NCBI GenBank assembly: GCA_019637195.1
Contig: JAHBWA010000050.1
Span: 1 to 56,478, forward strand
Origin: Labilithrix sp.
GTDB lineage: Bacteria; Myxococcota_A; Polyangia; Polyangiales; Polyangiaceae
Direction: 5' to 3'
DNA length: 56,478 nucleotides
The position numbers and the translations under genes were made by a program. Below, one piece after another: positions 10,228 to 18,218 of this stretch. The notes under the pieces are model-generated. The model was not told where the DNA came from. It saw nothing but the letters and a program-made list of their open reading frames with translations, and made no database searches. The first letter of the stretch is position 1. Each line of letters begins with the position of its first letter.

Positions 10228-10830
10228 TCAGCGCTTCTCGGCGTCGACGGCTTCGCGCACCGCAGGCCGCGCGGCGAGGCGGGAGACGTACTCCTTGAGC
10301 GATCCGTCGAGCGGCACCTTCGTCAGGAAGCCGAACACGCGGAGCGCCCAGAACGCGTAAGGGTCCGCGACGGTGAACCGATCGCCGAAGATGAACTCGC
10401 GCGAGCCGAGCGCGGCGCGGATGAGGGCCACGCGCGCGACGAGACGATCCTTCGTCCACTGCATCGCCTCGTCACCGACGTTCGGCATCATCGTGTAGGG
10501 CGCGAAGCCCTTGTGGAGCTCGGTGGCGATGAAGTGCACGAGCTCGTCGAAGCGGACGCGCTCGAACGTCCCCTGCGCCGGCGCGAGCCCGGCGGCGGGC
10601 GACATGTCGGCGAGGTAGCGGATGATGACGGACAGCTCGGTCAGCCGCTCGCCACCGTCGAGCTCGAGGACGGGGACGTAGCTCTTCGGTGTGATCGTGT
10701 CGAGCGCGACGCCCGTGGACGTCGTCTTCGACTTGAAGTCGACGCGGACGAGCTCGAACGGAGCGCCGAGCTCGCGCAAGACGATGTGCGGGACGAGCGA
10801 GCAGACCTGGGGTGAGTAGTAGAGCTTCAT
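10228..10830 (-). CDS. Glutathione S-transferase family protein (beta-class like)
   Basis: A 200-residue protein starting MKLYYSPQVCSLVPHIVLRE, very like bacterial beta-class GSTs. Those enzymes conjugate glutathione to electrophiles or carry out thiol-disulfide chemistry. Cys10 sits at the catalytic cysteine position. YVPVLELDGGERLTELSVIIRYLAD carries the cis-proline and the Glu-Ser pair that bind glutathione. The C-terminal helical domain includes FGDRFTVADPYAFWAL, the usual N-capping box. ATG 10828-10830 gives a canonical N-terminus, although the frame remains open further upstream. Substrate unknown. The upstream slipin gene runs in the same direction but belongs to a separate pair. Confidence 0.88.
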   Translation of the reverse strand: MKLYYSPQVCSLVPHIVLRELGAPFELVRVDFKSKTTSTGVALDTITPKSYVPVLELDGGERLTELSVIIRYLADMSPAAGLAPAQGTFERVRFDELVHFIATELHKGFAPYTMMPNVGDEAMQWTKDRLVARVALIRAALGSREFIFGDRFTVADPYAFWALRVFGFLTKVPLDGSLKEYVSRLAARPAVREAVDAEKR

Positions 10831-10898
10831 GACGGCGCGAGTGTACGGGCGATCGCCGCGGCGCGGCGAGGGCTCCGTGGCCGGCGGGAGTGAGCGCG

Positions 10899-11813
10899 TC
10901 AGTGCCGGCTCGGGGCGACCGCCTCGACCGTCGGCTCGGCGTGCGCGCCGGCCCCGGAGAGGTGCGCGACGAACGGGCGCACGAGGCTCGCGAGCTCCAT
11001 CGGGACCACGATCTTCGTCGATCGGTGCGCGCCGAGCGACCTCAGCGTGTCGAGGTACTGCAAGCTCATCGTCTTGTCGTCGAGCGTGCGGGCGACGGCG
11101 AAGATCGCGTCGAGCGCCGCGGCGAACCCCTGGGCCCGCAGGACCGACGCCTGCCGCGCGCCCTCGGCCTCGAGGATGGTCGCCTGCTTCTTGCCCTCCG
11201 CGATTCGAATCGTGGCCTCGCGCCGCCCGTCGGCCTCGGTGACCATCGCCCGCCGGGAGCGCTCCGCCGACATCTGGCGCGTCATCGCCTCCTGGATCTC
11301 GCGCGGCGGCGAGATCTCCCGGATCTCCACGGCTGTCACCTTGATGCCCCATCGGTTGGTCACCTCGTCGAGCTTGCCGCGCAGCAGGTCGTTGATCGCC
11401 TCACGCTTCGCGAGGACGTCGTCGAGCAGCATGCTGCCGACGACCGCGCGGAGCGTCGTGATCGCGATCCCGCGCGAGGCGCCCTCGTACTTCTCGACGT
11501 TGAGCACGCTCGACAGCGCGTCGACGATCTTCGAGTACACGAGGAAGTCGATCGAGAGGTACGCGTTGTCGGCGGTGATCGTCGTCTGCGGCTGGACGTC
11601 GAAGAACCGCTCGCGCAGATCGACGACGACGCCGCGGTCGACGATCGGGATGAGGAGCACGAGCCCCGGACCGCGCGCGCCGAGGACGCGGCCGAGCCGG
11701 AAGACCACGAGCCGCTGGTATTCGGGGACGATGCGGATCGCCTTCGCGAAGAGCACGATCGCGACGAGGATCAAAGCGGCGATCACGACGAGGTTGGTAG
11801 CGAACGGTTCCAT
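10899..11813 (-). CDS. Slipin/stomatin-like SPFH membrane protein
   Basis: A 304-residue protein with one N-terminal membrane helix (LVVIAALILVAIVLFA). An SPFH/band 7 domain follows, including IRIVPEYQRLVVFRLGR and GPGLVLLIPIVDRG. A long Ala/Glu/Arg coiled coil (about 175-235) matches stomatin and prokaryotic slipins. The domain forms ring-like oligomers that organise membrane patches. Its ATG lies inside the end of the upstream nfeD gene (31-bp overlap), with GGAGAAGGA before the start, so the two are translationally coupled. In archaeal and bacterial pairs of this kind the NfeD-type protease can act on the slipin C-terminus. That interaction is known for the family and inferred here. Confidence 0.9.
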   Translation of the reverse strand: MEPFATNLVVIAALILVAIVLFAKAIRIVPEYQRLVVFRLGRVLGARGPGLVLLIPIVDRGVVVDLRERFFDVQPQTTITADNAYLSIDFLVYSKIVDALSSVLNVEKYEGASRGIAITTLRAVVGSMLLDDVLAKREAINDLLRGKLDEVTNRWGIKVTAVEIREISPPREIQEAMTRQMSAERSRRAMVTEADGRREATIRIAEGKKQATILEAEGARQASVLRAQGFAAALDAIFAVARTLDDKTMSLQYLDTLRSLGAHRSTKIVVPMELASLVRPFVAHLSGAGAHAEPTVEAVAPSRH

Positions 11814-13144
11814 GGTCCTTCTCCAGTGGCCCCTTCGAGCCGCGTGACCTGCAGCACGATGCCGGCGACGCCGACGACCTTGACGCGCTCACCCGAGCGG
11901 ATCACGCCGCTCCCGCACTCGGCGCTCCACGGCTCTCCCTCCACGCGGACGGTGCCGGCGGGCGCGAGCTCCGACGTGGCGACGCCGACGTGGCCCACGA
12001 GGGCCGGCACGCCGGTCCGCACCGCGAGCCGGCGGGCGCGCAGCGTGGCCCGGACGACGAAGAGGAAGAACGCCGTGACCGCGGACGCCATGACCACGAC
12101 CAGCGCCGGGCTCACGCGGACCGGCGCCGCCGGGGACATCGGCTCGCGCGGCGCGTAGAGCATGAGCGAGCCGAGGACGAGCGCGGCCACCGCCGCCGCC
12201 GCGAGGACGCCCGAGCCCGAGTGGAGCTCTCCCACGAACAGACCGATCGCGATCAGGATGAGGAGGATCCCCGCCCAGGCGATGGGGAGGTTCCCGAACG
12301 CGACCAGCGAGAGCAGCAGCGCGATCGCGCCGACCGTGCCCGGCACGAGCGTGCCCGGGTGGTAGAGCTCGGCGGCGACGCCGAGCAGGCCGAGCAGGAA
12401 GAGCACGTACGCGACGTTCGGATCGCTGACGGCGCGGACGACGCGTTCGCTCGTGGGCATCGGCCGCTCTTCGACCTGCATGCCGGCGGTCCTGAGGAGG
12501 TCGTCACCGGCCGACGTCGGGACGACGCGGCCATCGAGCTGCCGGAGCAGATCCGGGACGTCGGCCGCGACGAGATCGATCACGCCCGCGCGCCGCGCCT
12601 CCTCGCCGGTGAGCGAGACGCTCTCGCGCACCGCCCGCTCCGGCCAGGCGCCGCCGCGCCCCCGGAGCTCGGCGAGCGCCCGCGCGAACGCGGCGGCGTC
12701 GTGGACGGCCTTGGTCTCCGCCGTCGAGCCGAGCTTGCCGCCGCCGACGCTCACCGGGTGCGCCGCGCCGATCTCGGTGCCGGGCGCCATCGCCGCCACC
12801 CCTGCCGCGAGCGTGACGAACATGCCCGCGGACGCGGCGCGCGCGCCCGACGGCGCGACGTAGACCGCGACGGGGACGCGTGAGCCCAGGAGCGCCTGGA
12901 CGATCGCGCGCGTCGACGCGTCGAGGCCGCCCGGAGTGTCGAGCTCCACGACGACGAGCGCTGCGCCGTCGCGCTCGGCGGCGCCGACCTCGCGCTCGAC
13001 GTAGCGCGCGACGATCGGATCGATCGGGCCGCTCACCGAGAGCAGGCGGGCGCCGGCGAGCGCGTCGGCGCCCGCGGCGCGCGGCGCGAGCACGACGGCG
13101 AGCACGAAGACGAGCGCGGCCGCGATGTGGTGGACGCATCGCAC
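11783..13144 (-). CDS. nfeD: NfeD-family membrane-bound ClpP-class serine protease
   Basis: A 453-residue protein of the long NfeD1b form. It has a signal sequence (MRCVHHIAAALVFVLAVVLA), then a ClpP/SppA-like protease domain with the block VVVELDTPGGLDASTRAIVQ. The catalytic serine is in GARAASAGMFVTLAA, near residues 105-107. Several membrane helices follow (about 245-375, including VAYVLFLLGLLGVAAELY). The C-terminal OB-fold NfeD domain contains GHVGVATSELAPAGTVRVEGE. It overlaps the start of the slipin gene by 31 bp, the usual operon partner. The pair probably works in membrane quality control. The protease should face outside the cytoplasm given the signal peptide. Confidence 0.9.
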   Translation of the reverse strand: MRCVHHIAAALVFVLAVVLAPRAAGADALAGARLLSVSGPIDPIVARYVEREVGAAERDGAALVVVELDTPGGLDASTRAIVQALLGSRVPVAVYVAPSGARAASAGMFVTLAAGVAAMAPGTEIGAAHPVSVGGGKLGSTAETKAVHDAAAFARALAELRGRGGAWPERAVRESVSLTGEEARRAGVIDLVAADVPDLLRQLDGRVVPTSAGDDLLRTAGMQVEERPMPTSERVVRAVSDPNVAYVLFLLGLLGVAAELYHPGTLVPGTVGAIALLLSLVAFGNLPIAWAGILLILIAIGLFVGELHSGSGVLAAAAVAALVLGSLMLYAPREPMSPAAPVRVSPALVVVMASAVTAFFLFVVRATLRARRLAVRTGVPALVGHVGVATSELAPAGTVRVEGEPWSAECGSGVIRSGERVKVVGVAGIVLQVTRLEGATGEGPWNRSLPTSS

Positions 13145-13217
13145 GCGCGCGCAGGCTGCGAGAACCGTTCCGTCCGTGCTCGCGCGCCGCGCGGTGCTGG
13201 CGACCAGCGGCGCGTGC

Positions 13218-13823
13218 CTACAGGCAGGTGGGCCCCACGCACGACTGGATCACGGCCGGGCCTCCGCTGCCGGAGGTCATGCTGGTGCTCCCGCCCGAGC
13301 TGAAGGTCATCGGGCCGGTGTCGAACGACGCGCCCGAGACGATCGGGCCGGTGTCGAACGACGTGCCCGAGACGATCGGACCGGTGTCGAACGACATGCT
13401 CGTGCCGACGGGCCCGGTGTCGAACGACGTGCTCGAGCTCGACACGATCGGGCCCGTACCGAAGGACGTGCTCGTGCCGATCGGGCCCGTACCGAAGGAC
13501 GTGCTCGTGCCGATCGGGCCCGTACCGAGCGCGGTGCCGGACGTCACCGTCGAGCCCAGCGTGCCCGCGCCGACGGCGCCGGCGCCGAGCGATGAGGTCA
13601 CACCGGTCGCAGCCGCGCCGACGCCCGAGCCTGCTCCGAACAGAGCCGTCCCGAAGTCGGCGCCCTCCACCGAGAAGGCCGCGATCGGGAGGGCAGAGCT
13701 CACCTCGGCAGTCGGCGCTTCGTCCGCCATGGTCGCGTCAGCCGGCGCGGTGCACGCGCCGAGCACGAGCCCGAGGGCGACGAGCACCGAAGAGATGTGT
13801 CTGGTTGCGATGCAGCGGGACAT
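13218..13823 (-). CDS. Repeat-rich lipoprotein with 11-residue Gly/Thr/Ser units
   Basis: A 201-residue exported protein. ATG 13823 is preceded by a strong AGGAGGTCA ribosome site, and the signal peptide ends in a lipobox (LVLGACTAP). After a short Ala-rich linker the chain becomes a run of near-identical units, GTGPIGTSTSF then DTGPIVSGTSF, about seven copies. The C-terminus ends VIQSCVGPTCL, with two cysteines four residues apart. The composition is almost free of charged residues in the repeat region. I do not recognise a family. Such a repeat could form a stacked beta structure or a flexible stalk on the cell surface. It is divergent from the cupin gene. Confidence 0.75.
   Translation of the reverse strand: MSRCIATRHISSVLVALGLVLGACTAPADATMADEAPTAEVSSALPIAAFSVEGADFGTALFGAGSGVGAAATGVTSSLGAGAVGAGTLGSTVTSGTALGTGPIGTSTSFGTGPIGTSTSFGTGPIVSSSSTSFDTGPVGTSMSFDTGPIVSGTSFDTGPIVSGASFDTGPMTFSSGGSTSMTSGSGGPAVIQSCVGPTCL
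13309..13530 (-). repeat. 33-bp in-frame tandem repeat within the lipoprotein gene
   Basis: About 6.7 units of 33 bp encode GTGPIGTSTSF/DTGPIVSGTSF variants. One unit is expanded to 39 bp (GTGPIVSSSSTSF). Two subtypes are visible: the copies at about 13309-13440 read ATCGGGCCGGTGTCGAACGA on the plus strand, while those at 13444-13530 share CCGATCGGGCCCGTACCGAA. This suggests separate rounds of expansion. Confidence 0.85.
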
Positions 13824-14277
13824 GTCGAGTGACCTCCTGACGGCGGCCGTCTGTGCACCGGCGGGACCAAGCGATCCGGCACGGGCGAGGGCGAGGGCGC
13901 GCTCCGCGAGCGCGACCGGGAAGAGGCCGGCGTTCTCCGCGCGCGCGCAGGTCACGATCGAAGGGCGCCCCGCGGAGCGCTCGACGCCGATTGTTCCCGA
14001 GCGGACTCCGCGCGCAGAACGAGCCGCGCGGGCCCCCAGCGCGCCCGCGCGCGCAGAGGCCTCGAGCGATCTCTGCCGAACCCGCGAGCCGCGCGTGTCG
14101 CCCCTCGCTCCGCGGGTCGTGTTCCGCCTCGCACCAGGCGTCCGGCGGTCGTTCACGCCCGCGCGAGGGACGCAGCCACCGTTCGCCCCGCGGGCCGCCG
14201 CGCCGCAGCCTCGCACGATCGTGCGGCGGTAACATTCGTCCAAGCCACCTCGGACGGCGCGCGCTACCGTCGAGCGC
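13824..14277. other. Divergent intergenic region without a recognised gene
   Basis: About 454 bp lie between the divergent lipoprotein and cupin genes. Frames on both strands are Arg/Ala/Pro-rich shadows with no codon preference. The strong ribosome site of the lipoprotein lies at its left end. The right end, near 14225-14277, is slightly less GC-rich and could hold the cupin promoter, but no clear hexamers were found. No repeats or RNA genes were seen. Confidence 0.4.
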
Positions 14278-14685
14278 ATGAGCGAAAAACCCCTCCGCCT
14301 CGGGCCCGACGCCATCCACCTCGGCGGGCAGAGCGCCGCCCTCGCCGTGCGCGCGTTCGGCAACGACTACGACGGCTACGTCGCCGCGCACTGCACGCCC
14401 GACGATCCCGGACGCCTCGTCAGCGTCGCCGAGTCCGCGGAGGACTGGCCCGTGTGGGAGGTCCACCCCGCCGGCGACGAGGTCGTCATCGTGCTGAAGG
14501 GCCGCGCCGAGCTCATCCAGGACTTCGACGGCACGCACCGCACCGTCGTGCTCGGTCCCAACGACGCCGTGGTGAACCCCGCAGGGATCCCGCACACGGC
14601 GAACGTCATCGAGCCGTTCACGGCGCTCTACATCACCCCGTGTCCCGGCACGACCCATCTCCCGAGGAAGCGAGAGGGCGGCTGA
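14278..14685 (+). CDS. Single-domain cupin protein
   Basis: A 135-residue cytoplasmic protein with one cupin beta-barrel. VWEVHPAGDEVVIVLKGRAEL corresponds to cupin motif 1 (with His and Glu but not the full H-x-H). PNDAVVNPAGIPHTANV corresponds to motif 2, with its P-x-G-x-x-H. Metal binding is plausible through these His and Glu residues. Cupins of this size include isomerases, dioxygenases and simple ligand-binding proteins, and nothing nearby narrows the role. The ATG at 14278 has no strong ribosome site. Confidence 0.75.
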   Translation: MSEKPLRLGPDAIHLGGQSAALAVRAFGNDYDGYVAAHCTPDDPGRLVSVAESAEDWPVWEVHPAGDEVVIVLKGRAELIQDFDGTHRTVVLGPNDAVVNPAGIPHTANVIEPFTALYITPCPGTTHLPRKREGG

Positions 14686-14699
14686 CGGTCCATCGAGCG

Positions 14700-14782
14700 C
14701 GCGCGCCGACGACCCCGCGCCGAGGGACCGCGCACCGACGACAGCGCGCCGAGGTACCGCGCGCCGACGACAGCGCGCCTCG
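14700..14782. repeat. 29-bp intergenic tandem repeat, almost three copies
   Basis: Units start at 14700, 14729 and 14758. The shared pattern is CGCGCGCCGACGACAGCGCG followed by CCGAGGTAC with a few mismatches, and the third copy is cut at 25 bp. It lies between the cupin stop and the solute-binding-protein start and does not look coding. Function unknown; replication slippage is the simplest explanation. Confidence 0.75.
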
Positions 14783-14854
14783 TCCAGCGCCGGAACCTCA
14801 CACGGAGCTCGCTTTCGATTCGTCGGCGCGCGCACCTTTTGCTACTCGTGGAGC

Positions 14855-16393
14855 GTGCGCGTCACCGCTCTCTCGCCGCCCCGCGGCCGCGTCGCGGCGC
14901 TCGCTCGCGCGGCGACGCTGGCGGCGCTCGTCGCCGGGCTGTCCACGGGCTGCGCGACCGGGCGCGCGAAGGACGGCGCGGCGCGGCCCATCGAGCTGCT
15001 CGTGCCGACGGACGCCGAGACGCTCGACCCGCGGCACGCCACCGACGCGGTGGCGCTCCGGACGACGCGGCTGCTCCACGCGGGCCTCGTCCGGCTCGAT
15101 CCGAGCACGCTCGAGCCGGCGCCCTACCTCGCGCGGTCGTGGCGCTGGGTCGACGACCGAACGCTCGCCGTCGAGCTCCGCGACGACGTCCGGTTCCACT
15201 CGGGGGCGTCGTTCGGGGCGCGCGACGTCGCGGCGACGATCCGCGCGCTTCAGTCGCCCGAGGTCGGCTCGCGACACGCGCGCGTCGTCGACGCGATCGG
15301 CGACGTGCGCGCCGACGCCGACGATCGCGTCACCATCACGCTGAGTCGTCCGCACGCGACGCTGCTCACCGATCTCGAGCTGCCGATCCTCCGCGCCGAC
15401 GAGGCCGCGTCGAAGCCGCGCCCCGACGGGAGCCTCGACGGGCTCGGACCGTTCGTGATCGCGTCCCGCGAGCCGGGCGCCATCGAGCTCGCCCCGGCGA
15501 AGGGCGGCGCCCTCCCGCCGCCGGCGCACGCCGTGACGATCCGGACGGTGCACGACGAGAACGCGCGCGCGCTCAGGATGCACGCGGGACGCGCCGATCT
15601 GGTCGTCAACGGCTTCTCGCCGACGCTCCTGCCGGCGCTCGCGCGCGCGCCCGGGCTCTCCGTCGCGACCCGGCCGGGCGCCAACCTGACGTACATGCTC
15701 GCGCGGAGCGATCGCGGCCGGCTCGCCGACGTCCGCGTCCGCAAGGCCCTCGCCATCGCCCTCGACCGCGCGCGCGTCGCGCGGACGCTCCTCGCCGACC
15801 GCGCGACCGCGGCGAGCACGCTCCTGCCGCCCTCGCACTGGGCGCACACGGACGCGGCGCCGTTCGCCCACGATCCGAGCGCCGCGCGGCGCTCCCTCGA
15901 GGAAGCCGGAGCGCTGCCGCTCCGGCTGACGCTCCTCACCTCGACCGATCGCCTGCGCGGGACGATCGCCCGGCAGATCGCGCAGGACCTCGCCGCCGTC
16001 GGCGTCGAGCTCGAGGTCGTCCCGCTGGAGCTCGGGACGATGCTCGCGCGGCTCGGCGCCGGCGACTTCGAGCTCGCCACGCTGCAGATGCCGGAGGTCA
16101 CCGAGCCGAACGTCCTCCGCGTCTTCCTCCACTCGTCGTCGGTGCCGCCCGCGGGCGCGAACCGAGGGCGCGTGCGCGACGCCGACGTCGATCGCCTCCT
16201 CGACGCCGGCGCGTCCGAGCGCGCTCCGGCCGCGCGCCGCGCGATCTACGCCTCGCTCGAGCAGGTCGTCCGCGAGCGCGCCCTGCTCATCCCGCTCTGG
16301 CACGAGGACCAGGTCGCCGTGGCCAGCGCGCGCGCGGCGGCGTTCCGTCCCAGCGCCGAGGGACGCTGGCTCGATCTCGCCGCGATCCCCTGA
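14855..16393 (+). CDS. ABC transporter solute-binding lipoprotein, family 5 (peptide/nickel type)
   Basis: A 512-residue exported protein with a signal peptide and lipobox (LSTGC, Cys33). The body matches family 5 extracellular solute-binding proteins (DppA/OppA-like): ETLDPRHATDAVALRTTRLLHAGLVRLD near the start, YLARSWRWVDDRTLAVELRDDVRFHSG, FSARDV-type GARDVAATIRALQSPE, and VRKALAIALDRARVARTLL in the second lobe. Such proteins capture oligopeptides or similar ligands for an ABC importer. No permease or ATPase gene is adjacent, so it must work with components elsewhere or has been recruited to another task. The start is GTG 14855. Convergent with the lipoprotein at 16472. Confidence 0.88.
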   Translation: MRVTALSPPRGRVAALARAATLAALVAGLSTGCATGRAKDGAARPIELLVPTDAETLDPRHATDAVALRTTRLLHAGLVRLDPSTLEPAPYLARSWRWVDDRTLAVELRDDVRFHSGASFGARDVAATIRALQSPEVGSRHARVVDAIGDVRADADDRVTITLSRPHATLLTDLELPILRADEAASKPRPDGSLDGLGPFVIASREPGAIELAPAKGGALPPPAHAVTIRTVHDENARALRMHAGRADLVVNGFSPTLLPALARAPGLSVATRPGANLTYMLARSDRGRLADVRVRKALAIALDRARVARTLLADRATAASTLLPPSHWAHTDAAPFAHDPSAARRSLEEAGALPLRLTLLTSTDRLRGTIARQIAQDLAAVGVELEVVPLELGTMLARLGAGDFELATLQMPEVTEPNVLRVFLHSSSVPPAGANRGRVRDADVDRLLDAGASERAPAARRAIYASLEQVVRERALLIPLWHEDQVAVASARAAAFRPSAEGRWLDLAAIP

Positions 16394-16436
16394 GCGCGCG
16401 TCGGGTACGGGCCCCCACGCCGAGCGCATCACGGCA

Positions 16437-16458
16437 GCGCGCCGAACCGTCGGCGCGC
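16437..16458. terminator. Hairpin between convergent genes
   Basis: GCGCGCCG (16437-16444) pairs perfectly with CGGCGCGC (16451-16458) around a 6-nt loop. It sits in the 78-bp gap between two convergent stops, so it can serve both strands. There is no T tract, which is usual for candidate terminators in this GC-rich window. Confidence 0.4.
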
Positions 16459-16471
16459 CTGGCGCGGGGGA

Positions 16472-17419
16472 TCACAGGCCGAGCGGCGGCGTGCTCGGGG
16501 GCTCGAGCTCCGGCAAGCAGGCGTCGCCGAGGGCGTCCTGCATCAGGGAGAAGCGCTCGAAGACGGCCGCCGTCGAGATGGCGTTCGAGCGCTGCTCCGC
16601 GCCGGCCTTGGTCCCCGCCGCGAAGGTCGTCTTCGGCGGCTCGCCCGCCTCGGTCGCGTTGAACGGACCGAGCACCTCGTCGATCGCCTTGCTGGCAGTC
16701 TGCGGCGTGAGCCACCCGCTCTTCGTGGCGCGCATCGGCTCGTCGTCGACGTTGGTGATGAAGTCACACATGTACTGGCCGCTCGTCGACACGCGCGCCT
16801 CGAACACACCGCGCGCCGGCGTCCCCGCGAAGAGCACCTGCGCCGGGCCCATCACGTGGAGCATCTGCCAGCCGTCGGCGGACGCAGGACCGGGCGCGAC
16901 GGACTCGGCCGCCGCGAGCTCCGCCGAGAGGGCGGTGACCTCCGACGCGAGCTTCGCCACGTCCTCGGGCTTCGCGACGCGCAGGGCCTTGCCCGACGCG
17001 GTGAGGAGCTTGGCGGTCGGCAGCTTCACGTCGTCCGCCTCCTCGAGATCTTCGTCGACGGGCTCGAGCGCGAGCGTCGCGATCACGCGGTCGGCTCCGT
17101 CGAACCAGCGCTTCATCCGCTCCGGCTTCGGACAGCGAACGCGGAGCTCGTCGTGCGTGCCTACTTCGCTCTCCGCGGTGCGAACCGACGCGACGCAACC
17201 TCCGCGCGCGACCATCGAGACCGCGCCGCGATCGGCCACGACGAGCCGCTCGACGCGCGGGGTCACCGCTGCGGCCGTCGTCGTCGTCTGGCTGTGTGGC
17301 GTCGACGCGCGGCGGGTGGTGCCGCCACACGCCGTGAGCATGAGGGCGACGGCGATGCAGCACGGCGTCGCGAAGGGGCGGGCGGCGTTCCAGGAGCGTT
17401 CTCGGTGGGGGCGGGACAT
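16472..17419 (-). CDS. Putative lipoprotein of unknown function
   Basis: A 315-residue exported protein. ATG 17417-17419 starts a basic signal peptide with a lipobox (ALMLTACGG). The mature part has a Thr-rich linker, then a globular region with scattered cysteines (GGCVASV, RVRCPKPERM, YMCDF, GDACLPELE) and an Ala/Glu-rich helical segment (EDVAKLASEVTALSAELAAAES, about 175-195). It ends in a Pro-rich tail. No family is recognised. The frame is open back to 17572, but that region lacks a signal sequence and good codon bias. It lies downstream of another small lipoprotein gene in the same direction with a 169-bp gap. Confidence 0.7.
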   Translation of the reverse strand: MSRPHRERSWNAARPFATPCCIAVALMLTACGGTTRRASTPHSQTTTTAAAVTPRVERLVVADRGAVSMVARGGCVASVRTAESEVGTHDELRVRCPKPERMKRWFDGADRVIATLALEPVDEDLEEADDVKLPTAKLLTASGKALRVAKPEDVAKLASEVTALSAELAAAESVAPGPASADGWQMLHVMGPAQVLFAGTPARGVFEARVSTSGQYMCDFITNVDDEPMRATKSGWLTPQTASKAIDEVLGPFNATEAGEPPKTTFAAGTKAGAEQRSNAISTAAVFERFSLMQDALGDACLPELEPPSTPPLGL

Positions 17420-17588
17420 CGTGCACACCCCCGGTGCAAGTGGTGAACCCGATTGAGGGCTTGCCCATGCGACCAAAGGCCTCAGCTGCCGTCGCCGCGC
17501 GCGGCCTCGCCACGGGATCGCACCAGAGGCGATCGTCGCCCCTCTCGCGCCGCCGACCGCCGGGTGACTCACCGCGCCGAGCGCCGCG

Positions 17589-18035
17589 TCAGTTCACGCT
17601 GGGATGCTTCGCCTTGACGGACTCGATGCACGCCTTGTCACGGAGCGCGACGCACGCGTCCAGGAGCAGCGAGGCCTCCTCGTCGCTCCCCTTCCCTGCC
17701 TTCACCCGCTTCTCGAGGAGCGCGCGGACCTTCTTGTGGTCGCCGGCCTCCGCGAGCTCCTTCGCCTTCGCGAGATCGGGGTTCGCCGACTCGGGCGGCT
17801 CCGGGCTCGGGGGCAGGCTCGGCTCGGGGGGCGCCCAGATCGGCGGCGCCGTCCCCAACGCCGTCGCCGTCGCCGTCGCCGTCACGCTCGCCACCGCCGT
17901 CGCGGTGGGCGGCGGCGTCGGCTCGGCCGATGCGGACGCCGCGGGCGCCTTGTTCTTGCCGAGCGCCTTCGCGCATCCTTCGGGGAGCGTAGGAGCGAGG
18001 GCCATCACCGCGACGAGGAATGCAGCGCGAGTCAT
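17589..18035 (-). CDS. Small lipoprotein with Pro/Ala/Thr linker and helical-repeat tail
   Basis: A 148-residue protein. The N-terminal signal MTRAAFLVAVMALAPTLPEGC ends in a lipobox-like PEGC. A linker rich in Ala, Thr and Pro (about 30-85) leads to a helical tail. The tail, LAKAKELAEAGDHKKVRALLEKRV, looks like one TPR-type helix pair, and it ends LLDACVALRDKACIESVKAKHP with two cysteines. Small lipoproteins with one TPR-like pair are common in myxobacteria. Function unknown. Confidence 0.7.
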   Translation of the reverse strand: MTRAAFLVAVMALAPTLPEGCAKALGKNKAPAASASAEPTPPPTATAVASVTATATATALGTAPPIWAPPEPSLPPSPEPPESANPDLAKAKELAEAGDHKKVRALLEKRVKAGKGSDEEASLLLDACVALRDKACIESVKAKHPSVN

Positions 18036-18218
18036 CGATCTCGAGGTAGACGAACGAGCAAGTGCGGCCGGGCCGCGCGGTGACAGTCTACGCGGTCGCC
18101 GTCGCCGGGCGCCAGGAGTGATGACGCTCGACGCGTCACGAGCCGCGGCAGCGCGGCGCGGTCGCGAGCGGACACCGCGCCGCGTGAGAACCTCGCGGAC
18201 GCGCGCGCCGGTCGCTCG

